Source of the DNA: Sinomonas gamaensis
Lineage (GTDB): Bacteria; Actinomycetota; Actinomycetes; Actinomycetales; Micrococcaceae
NCBI RefSeq assembly: GCF_005876955.1
Contig: NZ_SSCL01000016.1
Span: 1-64,000 of the forward strand
Length of the DNA: 64,000 nt
Reading direction: 5' to 3'
A model generated the notes under the pieces. The model was not told the DNA's origin and searched no databases. It saw nothing but the letters and a program-made list of their open reading frames with translations. The translations under genes and the position numbers were made by a program. Shown piece by piece: positions 49,668 through 58,988 of the stretch (the first letter of the stretch is position 1; each line of letters begins with the position of its first letter).

Positions 49668-49972
49668 CAGGCCTGCATCCTCATGATCTCGTTGAACGCG
49701 TCAACGCCCTTGTTGCGGACGGTGGCCGCGAGCTCGAGGGTGACCTGGGCGCGGGTCGCCGCGATCGTGGCGTTGTGGATGTCGTCCAGATTGCCGGTGA
49801 CCGCCTGTACGGCGAGCTGGTTCGACGTCGACTGCAGCTGTTGGAGGTTGTCGACGGCGCCCGCGAGGCTGGCCGCGAACGACGAGCCTGCCGGTGCCGC
49901 CGTCGTCGGGGTCACCGCACCCAGGCCAGCGACACCCGCCGGGGAAATGGGGCCGATAGGGGCGATGCTCAT
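49667..49972 (-). CDS. fliE: Flagellar hook-basal body protein FliE
   Basis: A 101-residue rod-junction protein. SSFAASLAGAVDNLQQLQST and VTLELAATVRNKGVDAFNEI followed by MRMQA are the family segments. The ATG at 49972 overlaps the flgC stop (ATGA). It joins the MS ring to the rod. Confidence 0.92.
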   Translation of the reverse strand: MSIAPIGPISPAGVAGLGAVTPTTAAPAGSSFAASLAGAVDNLQQLQSTSNQLAVQAVTGNLDDIHNATIAATRAQVTLELAATVRNKGVDAFNEIMRMQA

Positions 49973-50364
49973 GAGCCCTTTCCGATCTGCAGCGCCGACT
50001 CGTAGATGTCCCGTGCCCTGTCCACCACCTGCGCGTTCGCCTGATAGCCGCGCTGCGCCATGATGAGTGAGCCCATCTGCTCGTTGAGATCGATGTCCGG
50101 GTACCACACGTAGCCGTCCTTGTCTGCGATGGGGCTGTCCGGCTGATAGACGAGCCGTCCCGTGGCATCGCCCTCGGAGATGCCTTTGACGTAGACGCCG
50201 GTGGTCCCGGGGCCAGCTTGGGCCTCGATGTACTTGGCTTGGAATGCTGGGCCGCTCGTAGGGGCCGCGGTGTTCACGTTCGCGAGGTTGTCCGAGATCG
50301 CGTCGAGCCACTTTCGGTGGACCGTGAGGGCAGTACCGGCGATGCCGATGGCGTCGAAGGTCAT
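49969..50364 (-). CDS. flgC: Flagellar basal-body rod protein FlgC
   Basis: A 131-residue rod protein. WLDAISDNLANVNTAAPTSG is the N-terminal axial motif (ANVNT), and MAQRGYQANAQVVDRARDIY the C-terminal one. Both helices are required for rod packing. Starts 10 bases after flgB. Confidence 0.95.
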   Translation of the reverse strand: MTFDAIGIAGTALTVHRKWLDAISDNLANVNTAAPTSGPAFQAKYIEAQAGPGTTGVYVKGISEGDATGRLVYQPDSPIADKDGYVWYPDIDLNEQMGSLIMAQRGYQANAQVVDRARDIYESALQIGKGS

Positions 50365-50374
50365 GTCCTCACCC

Positions 50375-50716
50375 TCAAGCTGTCTTCATCGCGGTGCGGA
50401 GCCCCGAGAACTGGGCGCTCATGGCCTGGGATGCGAACTGGTAGCGGAGCACGGTGTCGATGTTGGACAGCGTCTCGGTGTCGAGGTTCACGTTGTTCCC
50501 GTCGGTGCGGGTCGGCTCCTGGGAGGTTGCCGTCGTCGCCCGCGCATTTCCGTTGCCCGCCGCGACGGAGGCCGCGAGCGCGTCCTCGAATTGGACGCGT
50601 TTTGCGTGGTAGCCGGGCGTGTTGACGTTCGCGATGTTGTCCGCGATGGCCTGTTGACGCAGCGACAGCCCATTGAGCGCACTCGTGAGCGCGGCGGAGG
50701 TCACGGAATCGAGCAC
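50375..50716 (-). CDS. flgB: Flagellar basal-body rod protein FlgB
   Basis: A 113-residue rod protein: LNGLSLRQQAIADNIANVNT and PGYHAKRVQFEDAL at the start, RYQFASQAMSAQFSGLRTAM at the end. The GTG at 50716 (VLDSVTSAAL) follows AGGA; longer in-frame starts have no family similarity. It is the first gene of the twelve-gene block and has a sigma-28-type promoter about 80 bases upstream. Confidence 0.93.
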   Translation of the reverse strand: MLDSVTSAALTSALNGLSLRQQAIADNIANVNTPGYHAKRVQFEDALAASVAAGNGNARATTATSQEPTRTDGNNVNLDTETLSNIDTVLRYQFASQAMSAQFSGLRTAMKTA

Positions 50717-50792
50717 ACAATCCTGCCTGGGTCGAGGAAACGTCCGGCCCATCCATGGCCAGGTTCTGGGAGCAGTCCGTGCTCACCTGCAG

Positions 50793-50819
50793 CTATCGGC
50801 AGATGAAGCCGGGACATTA
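50793..50819 (-). promoter_or_regulatory. Sigma-28 (FliA/SigD)-type promoter of the flgB block
   Basis: Minus strand GCTAAT (TAAT at 50819-50816), 15 bases, GCCGATAG at 50800-50793. It lies in the 119-base space between the NYN gene and flgB and gives a leader of about 70 bases. Confidence 0.82.
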
Positions 50820-50835
50820 GCGGCAGGCGCTGGGA

Positions 50836-51780
50836 TCAGTTGAGGCCGTCGATGTACTCCCAGAACGCCGCTCGGAGAGCACGCCGCACCGTCTGGAGGT
50901 CCGTGTCCGCCTCGCCGATGCGCCGTGCGCAGTCCTTGAGGAGCACCCTGTCGATCTCCACGGGGAGCACTGGGCGATCGGCGATGACCGAGTTGAGGTC
51001 CGTCTGCGTCGTGGAGCCGTACCAGGATTCGGCTACTGCCACTCCGACCGCGCGGGCGGTATCGATCACGGTGTCGGTTTTCGCCGGCCGACGATCAGAG
51101 CTGTACACCAGCTGAGAGCCGGAGCCAGCCATCGCGGTCGTGGCGGGCAGCGACGCCATCGGCTGGCGACGCGGGCTCGGCCTCGGTCCCGGGGTGGGTG
51201 TGGGGGCGGCCGGATCGGGAGCCGACTGCACGGCTCGGGTGAACGTCTCATGGACGAGCACACCCGGCAGGGGCAGGACCGCATCTGCACGGAGGGCGAT
51301 GTCCTCAGCCACGGAGAGCACCCCGAGGTGATGGTCGACGTTCTCGACCCCGACGAGGACAACCCGCATCCCGAACTCTTGGGCAGCCTCGACCGCCTCC
51401 GCAAGATCGTCGTCGCCCGAGACGAGGTAGGCCACCGAAGCGGCACGGTTGCGAGCAGCGTTGACCAAGTCGAGACCGATCTTGAGGTCGACGCCCTTCT
51501 GTTCGCCGTTGAAGGAGATCCGGCCCAGACGGGTTTTCACTCCAGGGGTGAGGGCGATCCGCTTATGGAGCTCATTCGGGATTCCGTCGCGGGACGCGTC
51601 GTACCAATACATGCGCAGGGCATTCAGGTCGGAATCCTGCCGGGCGAGGTCGAAGATCCCGGAGATCAGCTTCTCGTAGTCGACCCTGATCGCGGACCTC
51701 AGGGACGTTCCCGCGACTCGCGTCCCTCCCGCGGCCAGAAGGTAGCCGGCGTCGACCAGGATCACGGAGCGATCAGCCAT
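50836..51780 (-). CDS. NYN (PIN-like) domain protein
   Basis: A 314-residue predicted nuclease. RSVILVDAGYLLAAGG carries the first catalytic Asp, KGVDLKIGLDLVNAA the second, and YLVSGDDDLAEAVEAAQEFG the DxxD block of LabA/DUF88-type NYN domains (residues about 1-170). A Pro-rich linker and a C-terminal domain of about 110 residues (DRVLLKDCARRIGEADTDLQ) follow. It probably cleaves RNA. AAGGA precedes the ATG. The 177 bases to its right (51781-51957) hold no supported gene. Confidence 0.85.
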   Translation of the reverse strand: MADRSVILVDAGYLLAAGGTRVAGTSLRSAIRVDYEKLISGIFDLARQDSDLNALRMYWYDASRDGIPNELHKRIALTPGVKTRLGRISFNGEQKGVDLKIGLDLVNAARNRAASVAYLVSGDDDLAEAVEAAQEFGMRVVLVGVENVDHHLGVLSVAEDIALRADAVLPLPGVLVHETFTRAVQSAPDPAAPTPTPGPRPSPRRQPMASLPATTAMAGSGSQLVYSSDRRPAKTDTVIDTARAVGVAVAESWYGSTTQTDLNSVIADRPVLPVEIDRVLLKDCARRIGEADTDLQTVRRALRAAFWEYIDGLN

Positions 51781-51957
51781 GAGGCATCCTTTCGAAGGCT
51801 CGACGTGCCCCTTACTCGGACAGCCTCTTCTCATCCTCCGCGCGTTCGACTGTCATTGGGCACCACGCAGTCGCCCGCGGCGTCCACGCTCTCCGTGGTG
51901 GCCCGGCTGATGCGCGCCGTGCCGAGATACGCCGCAAGGGCCGCGATCCGCTCCGAG

Positions 51958-53471
51958 TCAGAAAGGTGGCGGTAGATCGGCGTCGGGGTAGGTGACGTAT
52001 TTGCGGCCGGAGGGGGCTGTCCATTCGAGGGTCCCGGGCAGGGAAGGTGATTCCGCGGTGGAGATCTGACGGGCCTTCCAGTGGCCGAGGGTCTTGAGTC
52101 GGTGATGCTGGCGGCACAGCAGGGCGAGGTTGTCGGTGTCGGTAGTTCCGCCTTGGGACCATTCGGTCGTGTGGTCCGCCTCGGTGGCGGCGCCTGGCTT
52201 GTCGCAGCCGGGGAAGCGGCAGGTGGCGTCGCGCGCGCCGAGGAAGCGGCGCATGGCGGCGGTGGGGGTGTAGCGGCGCCTGCTTATGGCCAGCGGGGCG
52301 CCGGTGCCGGGGTCGACGGTGAGCTGGGACCAGGTCGCGGCTTGGGCGGCCATGAGCCTGACGGTGTCGGCGTCCACTGTCCGTACCCGGCGATCTCCCC
52401 GGGCGCATCGGCCTCCCCAGCGAGGGTGCGGGCCGGGACGGTGACGATCAGCTCCAGGCGCACCCCACCGGCCGGGCCCGCCCCTGCCGTTCCCGCCGTT
52501 CCCGTCGCAGCCGAGCCTGATGGGACCGTGAGCAGGTTGGCTCTGGCGTCGGTGAGGAGGTCGGCGAGGGCGTCGGCGCGCAGCTGGCTGATGGTGCGCT
52601 CCTCCCCGGGCCCCTGCAGGGACCGGGCCAGGGCCTCCAGACGGGTGTCGATCGCGGCCCCGGCTTCGAGGGGCAGGTAGGCGCTGAGCCAGCACATCCC
52701 GTCCTGGGCGGGTTCGAGATCGACCCTGCGATGGGCGGCGGCCCGTTCCTTCCGAACCGCCAGGGCCTCGCCCGCGTGCTCCTCGGCCAGGCGGCGGAGA
52801 CGGCGCCTGAGGGCGCCTTGGGTCGGCGCGATGCCGGGGGCGGGCGGGGCCGCGATGGCCACGGCCGCGGCAGCAAACTGGGCCAGCTGGTCCGGGGGGA
52901 CGGGGGCGGCGGCGTCGAGGACCGCGAGGGCGCGGCGGCGGGGCAGGGTCCCGGACGTCATGCCCTCCAGCACGGGCTCCCAGGCAGGCGTAGTAAGCGC
53001 GACCGCCTCGGCGACGGCGGCCGCGGCGGTGCGCTGGGAGATGCGCAGGGCGGCGGCGAACTCGGAGGCGGCCACCGTCGGGGCGTCCAGGCGCCGGGCC
53101 GGGTCCGGGGAGGAGCCCCCGACTGCGGCAGTGAGCGCGGCGAGGGTAATCGCCTTGCGGGCCTCGAGCCGTGCCTGCTCGGCGTCGATCCGCTCCAGCT
53201 CGGCCACGAGCGCCTCCGCGCGCTCGGCCCGGGCCCGAGCGATGATCCCCGCCGGGGACAGGGAGGCCTCCCACATCGCCTCCGCCTCGAAGTCGGGGCC
53301 CGGCGTATCGAACAATGAGGGGTCAACGGCCGGAGCCTCGAGAAGCCGGGCCAGAGGATCGCCCCGGAAGTCCCAGGCCACAGCCCCCAGCGGGTCCCCG
53401 CCCCAGGGGTCCGCACCCAAGAGGCCAGGGACCAGCGCCTCCGAGAGATGCCGGGCCTCCTCAACGATCAT
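51958..53471 (-). pseudogene. DUF222/HNH endonuclease (13E12 family), frameshifted
   Basis: The N-terminal about 360 codons (MIVEEARHLSEALVPGLLGA onward) encode the DUF222 domain in one frame. At about 52376-52382 the expected GYG-PVDADTVRL junction has lost one C, and the reading continues in another frame with LMAAQAATWSQLTVDPGTG, then CRFPGCDKPGAATEADHTTE and LALLCRQHHRLKTLGHW, a complete HNH motif, to the stop at 51958. Either a recent mutation or a sequencing error in a GC-rich tract. Such genes are multicopy in Micrococcales. The 109 bases upstream hold nothing notable. Confidence 0.85.
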
Positions 53472-53580
53472 GGAACAAGTCTCCCCAAGGGGTCCGACAA
53501 AATAAGCCCGGCCCCGCCCCAAGCACTCACATGCATGCTGCCGAGGGGAACTCGAGCACCTCGATCATCTCGCCGAACTC

Positions 53581-54792
53581 TCAGGAAACCTGAAGGGGAT
53601 CTCCGTCGGCGAGGATGAAGCGCAGTGCGCGGCCTCCGGCGAGCACCTCGATGTCGGCCAGTGGATCGCCGTCGACAGCGATCAGATCGGCCCGCGCACC
53701 CTCGCGCACGACGCCCGCCTGGCCCTCCTCCCCCACGATCTCCGCTCCCACGAGCGTCGCGGACCGGATGACGTCGAGGGGATCCTGGACACGCGCACGC
53801 AACGAGAATTCCTCGAGTTGGATGGCCAGCCCTTCGCCGTGCAGGTCGGTGCCGTACCCGATCTTGACGCCAGATCGGGATGCGAGGTCCAGAGACTCGA
53901 GGCCGCGCTCGAAGATCTCCTCCACATCAGCGCGCTTGGAGGCGTCGAGCCCATGCCCCGTTCGCCCGGAAAGGATCGCCCAATAGGTCGCGAGTGTGGG
54001 CACGTAGTAGGCCTGCTTCTCGTGGAAGAGGTCGATGCACTCCTGGTCGAGCAGGTTTCCGTGCTCAATCGTCCTCACGCCAAGCCGCAGGGCCCGCGAG
54101 ACCGCCTCCGCTGTATAGACGTGCGCGGCCACGTACCTGTGGGCGAGGCGGGCCTCGTCCACCGCCGCAACCACTTCGGCGTCGGAGAATCCGAGCGCCT
54201 CGATCCGCATCTTCGAGACCACGCCGCCGGACAGCGTGAGCTTGGCGTGGTCCGCGCCGTCCCTGAATTCCGCCCGCAAGGCCCGGCGCAGCTCCACCTC
54301 TCCGTCGCACACCTTCGTCAGGACGTGGCCTCCCGTGGGCGCGAAGATGGGCCCTCCAGCCTTGAGCCGCGGCCCGGTGATCAGCCGCTCCTCCACCGCC
54401 CGGGCGAGACCGGTGTCCGCGCCGCCCATGTCGCGCACCACGGTGAAGCCGCGCAGCAGCATCTCGTGCATCACCATGGCGGTCCGCGCCGCGTGATAAT
54501 TCGGGGTCCACGAGAGGATTTCGGAGAAGTCGCCGGACGCCTGGGTCACGTGGACATGGGCGTCGATGAGGCCCGGCAGCACGGTCAGGCCGGCGAGCGG
54601 GATGTCGACGGCGTCGGGAACAGTCCGCGTCGAATTGGAGATTTCGAGGATGCGGCCGCCCCGCGCGACGATGGTGCGGGGTGCGCTGACATCACCGGTC
54701 GCCGGGTCGAGAATCCGGGCGTCGCGGAGAACGACGGCGGCCCCGGCCGCCGTCGTTCCCTCCCCTCTTCCCGGCTCTCTACGAGCGCCCAT
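53581..54792 (-). CDS. Amidohydrolase family protein
   Basis: A 403-residue metal-dependent hydrolase. PGLIDAHVHV gives the HxH ligands, HAKLTLSGG a lysine, YVAAHVYTAEA and TIEHGNLLD the next histidines, and IGYGTDLHGEG the catalytic aspartate, as in imidazolonepropionase/prolidase-like members. It would hydrolyse a cyclic amide or peptide-like bond. The ATG at 54792 overlaps the MFS gene by 14 bases, so it belongs to the GntR-controlled operon and probably handles the imported substrate. Confidence 0.88.
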   Translation of the reverse strand: MGARREPGRGEGTTAAGAAVVLRDARILDPATGDVSAPRTIVARGGRILEISNSTRTVPDAVDIPLAGLTVLPGLIDAHVHVTQASGDFSEILSWTPNYHAARTAMVMHEMLLRGFTVVRDMGGADTGLARAVEERLITGPRLKAGGPIFAPTGGHVLTKVCDGEVELRRALRAEFRDGADHAKLTLSGGVVSKMRIEALGFSDAEVVAAVDEARLAHRYVAAHVYTAEAVSRALRLGVRTIEHGNLLDQECIDLFHEKQAYYVPTLATYWAILSGRTGHGLDASKRADVEEIFERGLESLDLASRSGVKIGYGTDLHGEGLAIQLEEFSLRARVQDPLDVIRSATLVGAEIVGEEGQAGVVREGARADLIAVDGDPLADIEVLAGGRALRFILADGDPLQVS

Positions 54793-56251
54793 GCCTGCTG
54801 CCTTCGGCCTCGGCCAGTGGGTCGGAGCCCGCTCCCTCTTGTGCAATGCCGGCGGGTCCAGGCTCTTGCTCGGGTCCAGACGCGGCACCTGCTGCGATCT
54901 CCTCGAGAGCGCGTCCGCGGGTCGGGACGCCGAGGGCCAGCACAACGAGCGCCGCTACGCCGAGGACCGCCATGAGCATTGTGAACACTCCGCCGAATCC
55001 GAGGACCGAGAACGTGGCGCCGATGAGGATCGGGGCCACGATTCCACCGATCCTGCCCACGGCAGAGGCGGTGCCCATGCCCGTCGCCCGGAGCTCAGTG
55101 CTGTACACCTCGGGGGTATACGCGTAGAGGCCCGCGTAGCAGCCGTTCATGAAGAAGGAGAGAAGCGAGCCGCTGACGACGACCCATCCCTCGGTGGAAG
55201 CCTGTGAGAGAAGGAAGGCGGAGCCTGCGCCCCCGAGGAGGTAGACGGCGATCGTCACGCGACGGCTGAACCGCTCGTTGAGGTAGGAGGCGCTGTAATA
55301 GCCGGGAATCTGGGCAACCGTCATGATGAGCGACAAGGTGAAGCTGCTCGCGATCGTCATGCCGCGCGCCACGAGAAGCGACGGGATCCAGGTGAAGAAC
55401 CCGTAGAAGGAGAAGGTCACGGCTGTCCAGAGCAGCCAGAGGACCGCGGTGCGGCGGGCGGTCCCGTGCCGCCACAGATCGAGGTGCCGGAAGAGCGGCG
55501 GCTTGGCACGTCCGCCGGCTGGTTGGAAAGGCCCGACGGCGGAGGCCGGCATGGGTGCGACGCGGACGAGTTGTCCTCGCTCGAGGCCGTCGACGATCTG
55601 CTGGGCTTCCTCCGAGCGCCCGCGGGTCAGGAGCCAGCGGGGCGATTCAGGAAGCGAGCGCCGCCACCACAGGAGCATCGCGATGGGGAGCGCAGTGACG
55701 AGCTGGCTGAGGCGCCAGCCGTCGTGGAGCCCGGCCACGAGGGTGGTGCCGAGCAAGGCGGCGCAGATATAGCCGAAGGCGAAGAATCCGGCCACTGCAC
55801 CGACGAAGAATCCCCGGCGACGCTTGGGAATGAATTCGGCGATGAACGTGGGAATGATCGCCGATTCGGCGCCGATGCCAATTCCGGCGATCACTCGCAT
55901 CGTGAAGAAGAATTCCCAGCCCTGGGAAGCCGCGGCAACGGCTGAGGCGACGGCGTACAGGGCCAGCGCGTACATCATGACGCGCCGCCTGCCCACCCTG
56001 TCCCCGATGACGCCGGCCGCAATCGAGCCGATGAGGATACCGATCAGAAGGGAACTTCCAATGAGTCCGGTCTGGGCGCCGTCGAGGTGCCAGAGGGGCC
56101 TGATGATCGGAAGGATGTAGGAGACGAGCGAACCGTCCATGCCGTCGAACATGAGACCGAGTCCGCCGATGAGGGCCAACTTGATGTGGGGGCGCAGGAC
56201 GGGCAGGTCATCCATGCGGGTCAGAAGGGGGCGCTGTGTTTCCGATGACAT
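54779..56251 (-). CDS. MFS transporter, sugar/organic acid symporter type
   Basis: A 490-residue transporter with 12 transmembrane helices. GLMFDGMDGSLVSYILPIIR, AAGVIGDRVGRRRVMMYALA and SLPESPRWLLTRGR are typical of the sugar porter and aromatic acid:H+ symporter groups; the first has the D of the DxxD motif. It would import the operon's substrate. AAAGG precedes the ATG. It lies 60 bases after the ornithine cyclodeaminase-like gene. Confidence 0.9.
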   Translation of the reverse strand: MSSETQRPLLTRMDDLPVLRPHIKLALIGGLGLMFDGMDGSLVSYILPIIRPLWHLDGAQTGLIGSSLLIGILIGSIAAGVIGDRVGRRRVMMYALALYAVASAVAAASQGWEFFFTMRVIAGIGIGAESAIIPTFIAEFIPKRRRGFFVGAVAGFFAFGYICAALLGTTLVAGLHDGWRLSQLVTALPIAMLLWWRRSLPESPRWLLTRGRSEEAQQIVDGLERGQLVRVAPMPASAVGPFQPAGGRAKPPLFRHLDLWRHGTARRTAVLWLLWTAVTFSFYGFFTWIPSLLVARGMTIASSFTLSLIMTVAQIPGYYSASYLNERFSRRVTIAVYLLGGAGSAFLLSQASTEGWVVVSGSLLSFFMNGCYAGLYAYTPEVYSTELRATGMGTASAVGRIGGIVAPILIGATFSVLGFGGVFTMLMAVLGVAALVVLALGVPTRGRALEEIAAGAASGPEQEPGPAGIAQEGAGSDPLAEAEGSRHGRS

Positions 56252-56311
56252 CGGAATGCCTTTCTATCCTCGTTGATATGCGGCTGGGTTGGAGTGTTGT
56301 GGCGGGGGGTT

Positions 56312-57316
56312 TCAGCGGCTCAGATCGATGTTCAGGCCAACACCTCTTTCGAGGGCCGTGTCGTAGAGAACGCGTCCGATGGCCAGGTCTTGGAGGCCAA
56401 TTCCGACGGAATCGAAAAGCGTAATCTGCTCGGCCGATTCCCGACCGGCGATCGACCCGGTCAGGACTTGGCCGAGTTCGCCGGCCACGTCCCGGGCGCG
56501 AAGGGCCCCTTCCTCGACCGCGAGCAAGAGGTCGCCCGACTTGGCGAGGGCAGTGTCCAGACTGTCGACGATGACTCGCGAGCGGGCCAGGGCCTCCCCG
56601 TCCACCTCGCGATCGGTCGGGCGGGGGCGTGCACCGACCGCGTTGAGGTGGAGGCCTGGGTTGAACCAATCCCCGAAGACGATCGGGTTCCGGGATGGCG
56701 TGAGGGTGCAGACGACGTCGCTGGACTCGACGACGTCTCGCGCCGTCGCTGCCGCCACGACCTTCAGGTTCGCGGCCTTCTCATGGCCCGAAGCCTCCAG
56801 GCTCCGACGGAAGGCTTCCAGCGTCTCCGCGGTCCGCGACCAGACCTCGACGGTGTCGATCGGCAGAACCGAGGCGATGGCCTCGGCATGTGCGACCGCG
56901 AGCGCTCCGGCCCCGACGAGGCCGAGGACGCTGCTCTCGGGCCGGGCGAGGGTGCGGGTGGCAACAGCGCTGGCCGCCGCCGTCCGGATCCGGGTGGGGA
57001 CCCGGCCGTCGAGGAGCGCGAGGGTTTCCCCCGTCTCCGCGTCCACCAGGACGATCGAGGAACGCTGACTCGGAAGTCCGCGAGCGCCGTTGCCCGGGAT
57101 GTCGCTGAGCAGCTTGCACGCGACGAGCGATTGGGTGGCGGAGGCACCGGCCATGACGAGATACCGGGCGTCGGAGGTTGGCAGTTCCATCGACGCCGGT
57201 GCCGGTTGGCATGCCAAACCGGCACCGAGGTCGGCGAAGCTGTTCTCGACGGCTTTGATCGTGACCTCCATGTCCGCCAGCGTGGTCAGGTCTGATGCGG
57301 TGAGGACGAGAGTCAT
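56312..57316 (-). CDS. Ornithine cyclodeaminase / mu-crystallin family protein
   Basis: A 334-residue NAD(P)-dependent enzyme. RLPSQRSSIVLVD-like and LLDGRVPTRIRTAAASAVAT segments bind substrate; VLGLVGAGALAVAHAEAIAS is the Rossmann glycine motif; LNAVGARPRPTDREVD and TLFDSVGIGLQDLA are conserved late blocks. Members are ornithine cyclodeaminases, imine reductases or alanine dehydrogenases. AAGGAAAG precedes the ATG. Its early codons contain a third copy of the operator palindrome. First gene of the operon with MFS and amidohydrolase. Confidence 0.88.
   Translation of the reverse strand: MTLVLTASDLTTLADMEVTIKAVENSFADLGAGLACQPAPASMELPTSDARYLVMAGASATQSLVACKLLSDIPGNGARGLPSQRSSIVLVDAETGETLALLDGRVPTRIRTAAASAVATRTLARPESSVLGLVGAGALAVAHAEAIASVLPIDTVEVWSRTAETLEAFRRSLEASGHEKAANLKVVAAATARDVVESSDVVCTLTPSRNPIVFGDWFNPGLHLNAVGARPRPTDREVDGEALARSRVIVDSLDTALAKSGDLLLAVEEGALRARDVAGELGQVLTGSIAGRESAEQITLFDSVGIGLQDLAIGRVLYDTALERGVGLNIDLSR
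57207..57216. promoter_or_regulatory. Internal operator copy inside the ornithine cyclodeaminase-like gene
   Basis: TGGCATGCCA with flanks GCCGGT...ACCGGC, a near-perfect 22-bp palindrome, 154 bp (centre to centre) from the nearest promoter-proximal copy. It lies about 100 bases inside the coding sequence and could serve as an auxiliary repressor site. Confidence 0.55.
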
Positions 57317-57359
57317 TGGGCTTTCCTTCGCTTGCCGGTGTCATCAACAATAGACCCGC

Positions 57360-57433
57360 TTGGCATGCCAGAAAAGACTCTGTTGGCGGAAATTTCGAAA
57401 TTTCCCCTCCCTGCCGCAGGTCTGGCATGCCAA
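57360..57433. promoter_or_regulatory. Symmetric 74-bp GntR operator region
   Basis: TTGGCATGCCAGA (57360-57372) and TCTGGCATGCCAA (57421-57433) are mirror images, each with the palindrome TGGCATGCCA. Exactly midway lies GGAAATTTCGAAATTTCC (57388-57405), a perfect 18-bp palindrome, with 15-bp spacers on both sides. The whole block sits between the divergent cyclodeaminase-like gene and the GntR gene and is the likely GntR operator. Confidence 0.8.
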
Positions 57434-57506
57434 TTGGGTCGAGTGACGTTGTCGGCCCGAACGGCTGGGCTACGATGAAGGGCAGATCCGTGAAGGGGAG
57501 GAAGCC

Positions 57507-58232
57507 ATGTCGGCGGGGGCATTCAACGAAGACGGCCAATCCTCGGCGTCCCGTGCGAACAGCGTGTACGAATGGCTCCGGGAGCGCATCATCGACGGGA
57601 CGCTCCCTGCGGGTTCGAGGGTGCGAGAGCGCGACATCGCGACCGAGCTCAACGTCTCTCGGGTCCCCGTGCGGGAGGCGCTCCCCCAGCTCGAGAGCGA
57701 GGGCTACATCGAGACGATCCCGCGCCGGGGCGCCGTCGTCGTCCCGATGACCGTCGCCGCCGTCCGCGAACTGTTCGATGTCCGCTCAAGTCTCGAGGTC
57801 CTCTCCGCCCGCCTCGCGGCCCACGCCTGCGCGGACGGCGCCTCGCCCGCCCCGCTCGAACGCCTCCTGGAACAGGCTCACCAGGCGACCGACGCGGGCG
57901 ACGAGGATCGCATCGCCGAGCTCAATTCCCGCCTGCACGAGGAGATCGTGGCCCTCAGTGGCAACCGGCTCCTCCAGAAGCTCATGACGCCGGTCAGCGG
58001 CCACGTGCGGCGGCTGTTCCACATCGCCAAGGACCGGGACCAGCAGGAGCTCTACCGCGAGCACGTCGCGATCGTCCGAGCCATCAGCGGGGGCCAGGCA
58101 GAACTCGCTGCGGCCCTCTCGTTCGCTCACGTCGAGGAGAGCCGGGTCGAATCCCTCCCGATCGTCGAGCATCAGGCGGACACGCTCAGCCGTCCTGAAC
58201 CACGGCCTCGGCGAACTCAGCCATCGAGGTGA
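57507..58232 (+). CDS. GntR family transcriptional regulator (FadR/FCD type)
   Basis: A 241-residue regulator. VYEWLRERIIDGTLPAGSRV and VSRVPVREALPQLESEGYIE form the winged helix; the FCD ligand domain follows (RLHEEIVALSGNRLLQKLM with metal-binding His residues). It is divergent from the cyclodeaminase-like operon across the symmetric operator region and probably represses it until the substrate binds. Its last 47 bases overlap the convergent HAD gene. Confidence 0.9.
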   Translation: MSAGAFNEDGQSSASRANSVYEWLRERIIDGTLPAGSRVRERDIATELNVSRVPVREALPQLESEGYIETIPRRGAVVVPMTVAAVRELFDVRSSLEVLSARLAAHACADGASPAPLERLLEQAHQATDAGDEDRIAELNSRLHEEIVALSGNRLLQKLMTPVSGHVRRLFHIAKDRDQQELYREHVAIVRAISGGQAELAAALSFAHVEESRVESLPIVEHQADTLSRPEPRPRRTQPSR

Positions 58233-58890
58233 AGGTCCAGTCCGGCCGGACGTCGGTGCCGGGATCGGGTGTGGCGCCCCAGCCTGGTCGGTCGTGGCGC
58301 CGGTTGATCCAGACGGTCTGAAGACCGGCCTGCTTCGCCGGAACGTGATCGTGGAAGAGGCTCTGGGCCACGTGAAGGACCCTCAGGCCCGCTCCGTCCG
58401 CGAATTCCCGCAGGGCGTCGAAGTTCCGTTGCGACGGCTTGTAGCTGCCCACGTCCTCGGCCGTGATGATCCGATCGAACTCGACGCCGAGGCGCGCATT
58501 GCTCCCCGCGAAGCTCGCCTTGTCGACGTTGGACAGGATGATGAGCTTGAACCGGGCCTTCAGCCGAGCCAAGGCCTTGCTCGAGTCCGGAAACGCGGGC
58601 CAGTCAGGAACGGAGGAGCCGAGGCGCTCTGCGTCGGATTGAGAAACCGGGATGCCGAGCTTGGCGCCCGTTGCCCTGAACGCGGAAGCGAGGACCTCCG
58701 GGTAGAGCGCGCCCGGGTTCTCCTTCTCGACGCGCGCTTCCTCGTCTCCGTAGGCGAGCAGCAGGTCCTCGTCCGTCAGCTGCGCACGCGCGGCCCGGGC
58801 CCACGGCCCAAGGACGGCGGCGATTCCGGCTTCCCAGTCGATGAGCGTTCCGTAGCAGTCGAAGCTGAGCGCGTCGAAGTCCTCGAACAT
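58186..58890 (-). CDS. Haloacid dehalogenase type II / HAD superfamily hydrolase
   Basis: A 234-residue HAD enzyme. FDALSFDCYGTLIDWEAGI carries the nucleophile Asp, KLIILSNVDKASF the second motif, SYKPSQRNFDAL the lysine, and VLHVAQSLFHDHVPAKQAGL the last motif in the type II haloacid dehalogenase style. It may dehalogenate 2-haloacids or act as a phosphatase. The ATG at 58890 is the family start. Its end overlaps the GntR gene on the other strand. Confidence 0.85.
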   Translation of the reverse strand: MFEDFDALSFDCYGTLIDWEAGIAAVLGPWARAARAQLTDEDLLLAYGDEEARVEKENPGALYPEVLASAFRATGAKLGIPVSQSDAERLGSSVPDWPAFPDSSKALARLKARFKLIILSNVDKASFAGSNARLGVEFDRIITAEDVGSYKPSQRNFDALREFADGAGLRVLHVAQSLFHDHVPAKQAGLQTVWINRRHDRPGWGATPDPGTDVRPDWTFTSMAEFAEAVVQDG

Positions 58891-58988
58891 GCGCCCAGCC
58901 TTCCACAGTCTCGGCTCGTTTCGACCAAGGCTCGTTTCGATGGCTGTGCCCGCGGGTAGCGACATCGTCAGGAAGAGGGAGCGGTTCG

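Noticed and set aside
51781-51957. Possible gene remnant (LSDSERIAALAAYLGT in minus-strand reading)
   Set aside because: The stretch looks protein-like but has no start, runs out of the HNH gene's shadow frame and stops after about 50 codons; too little to call.
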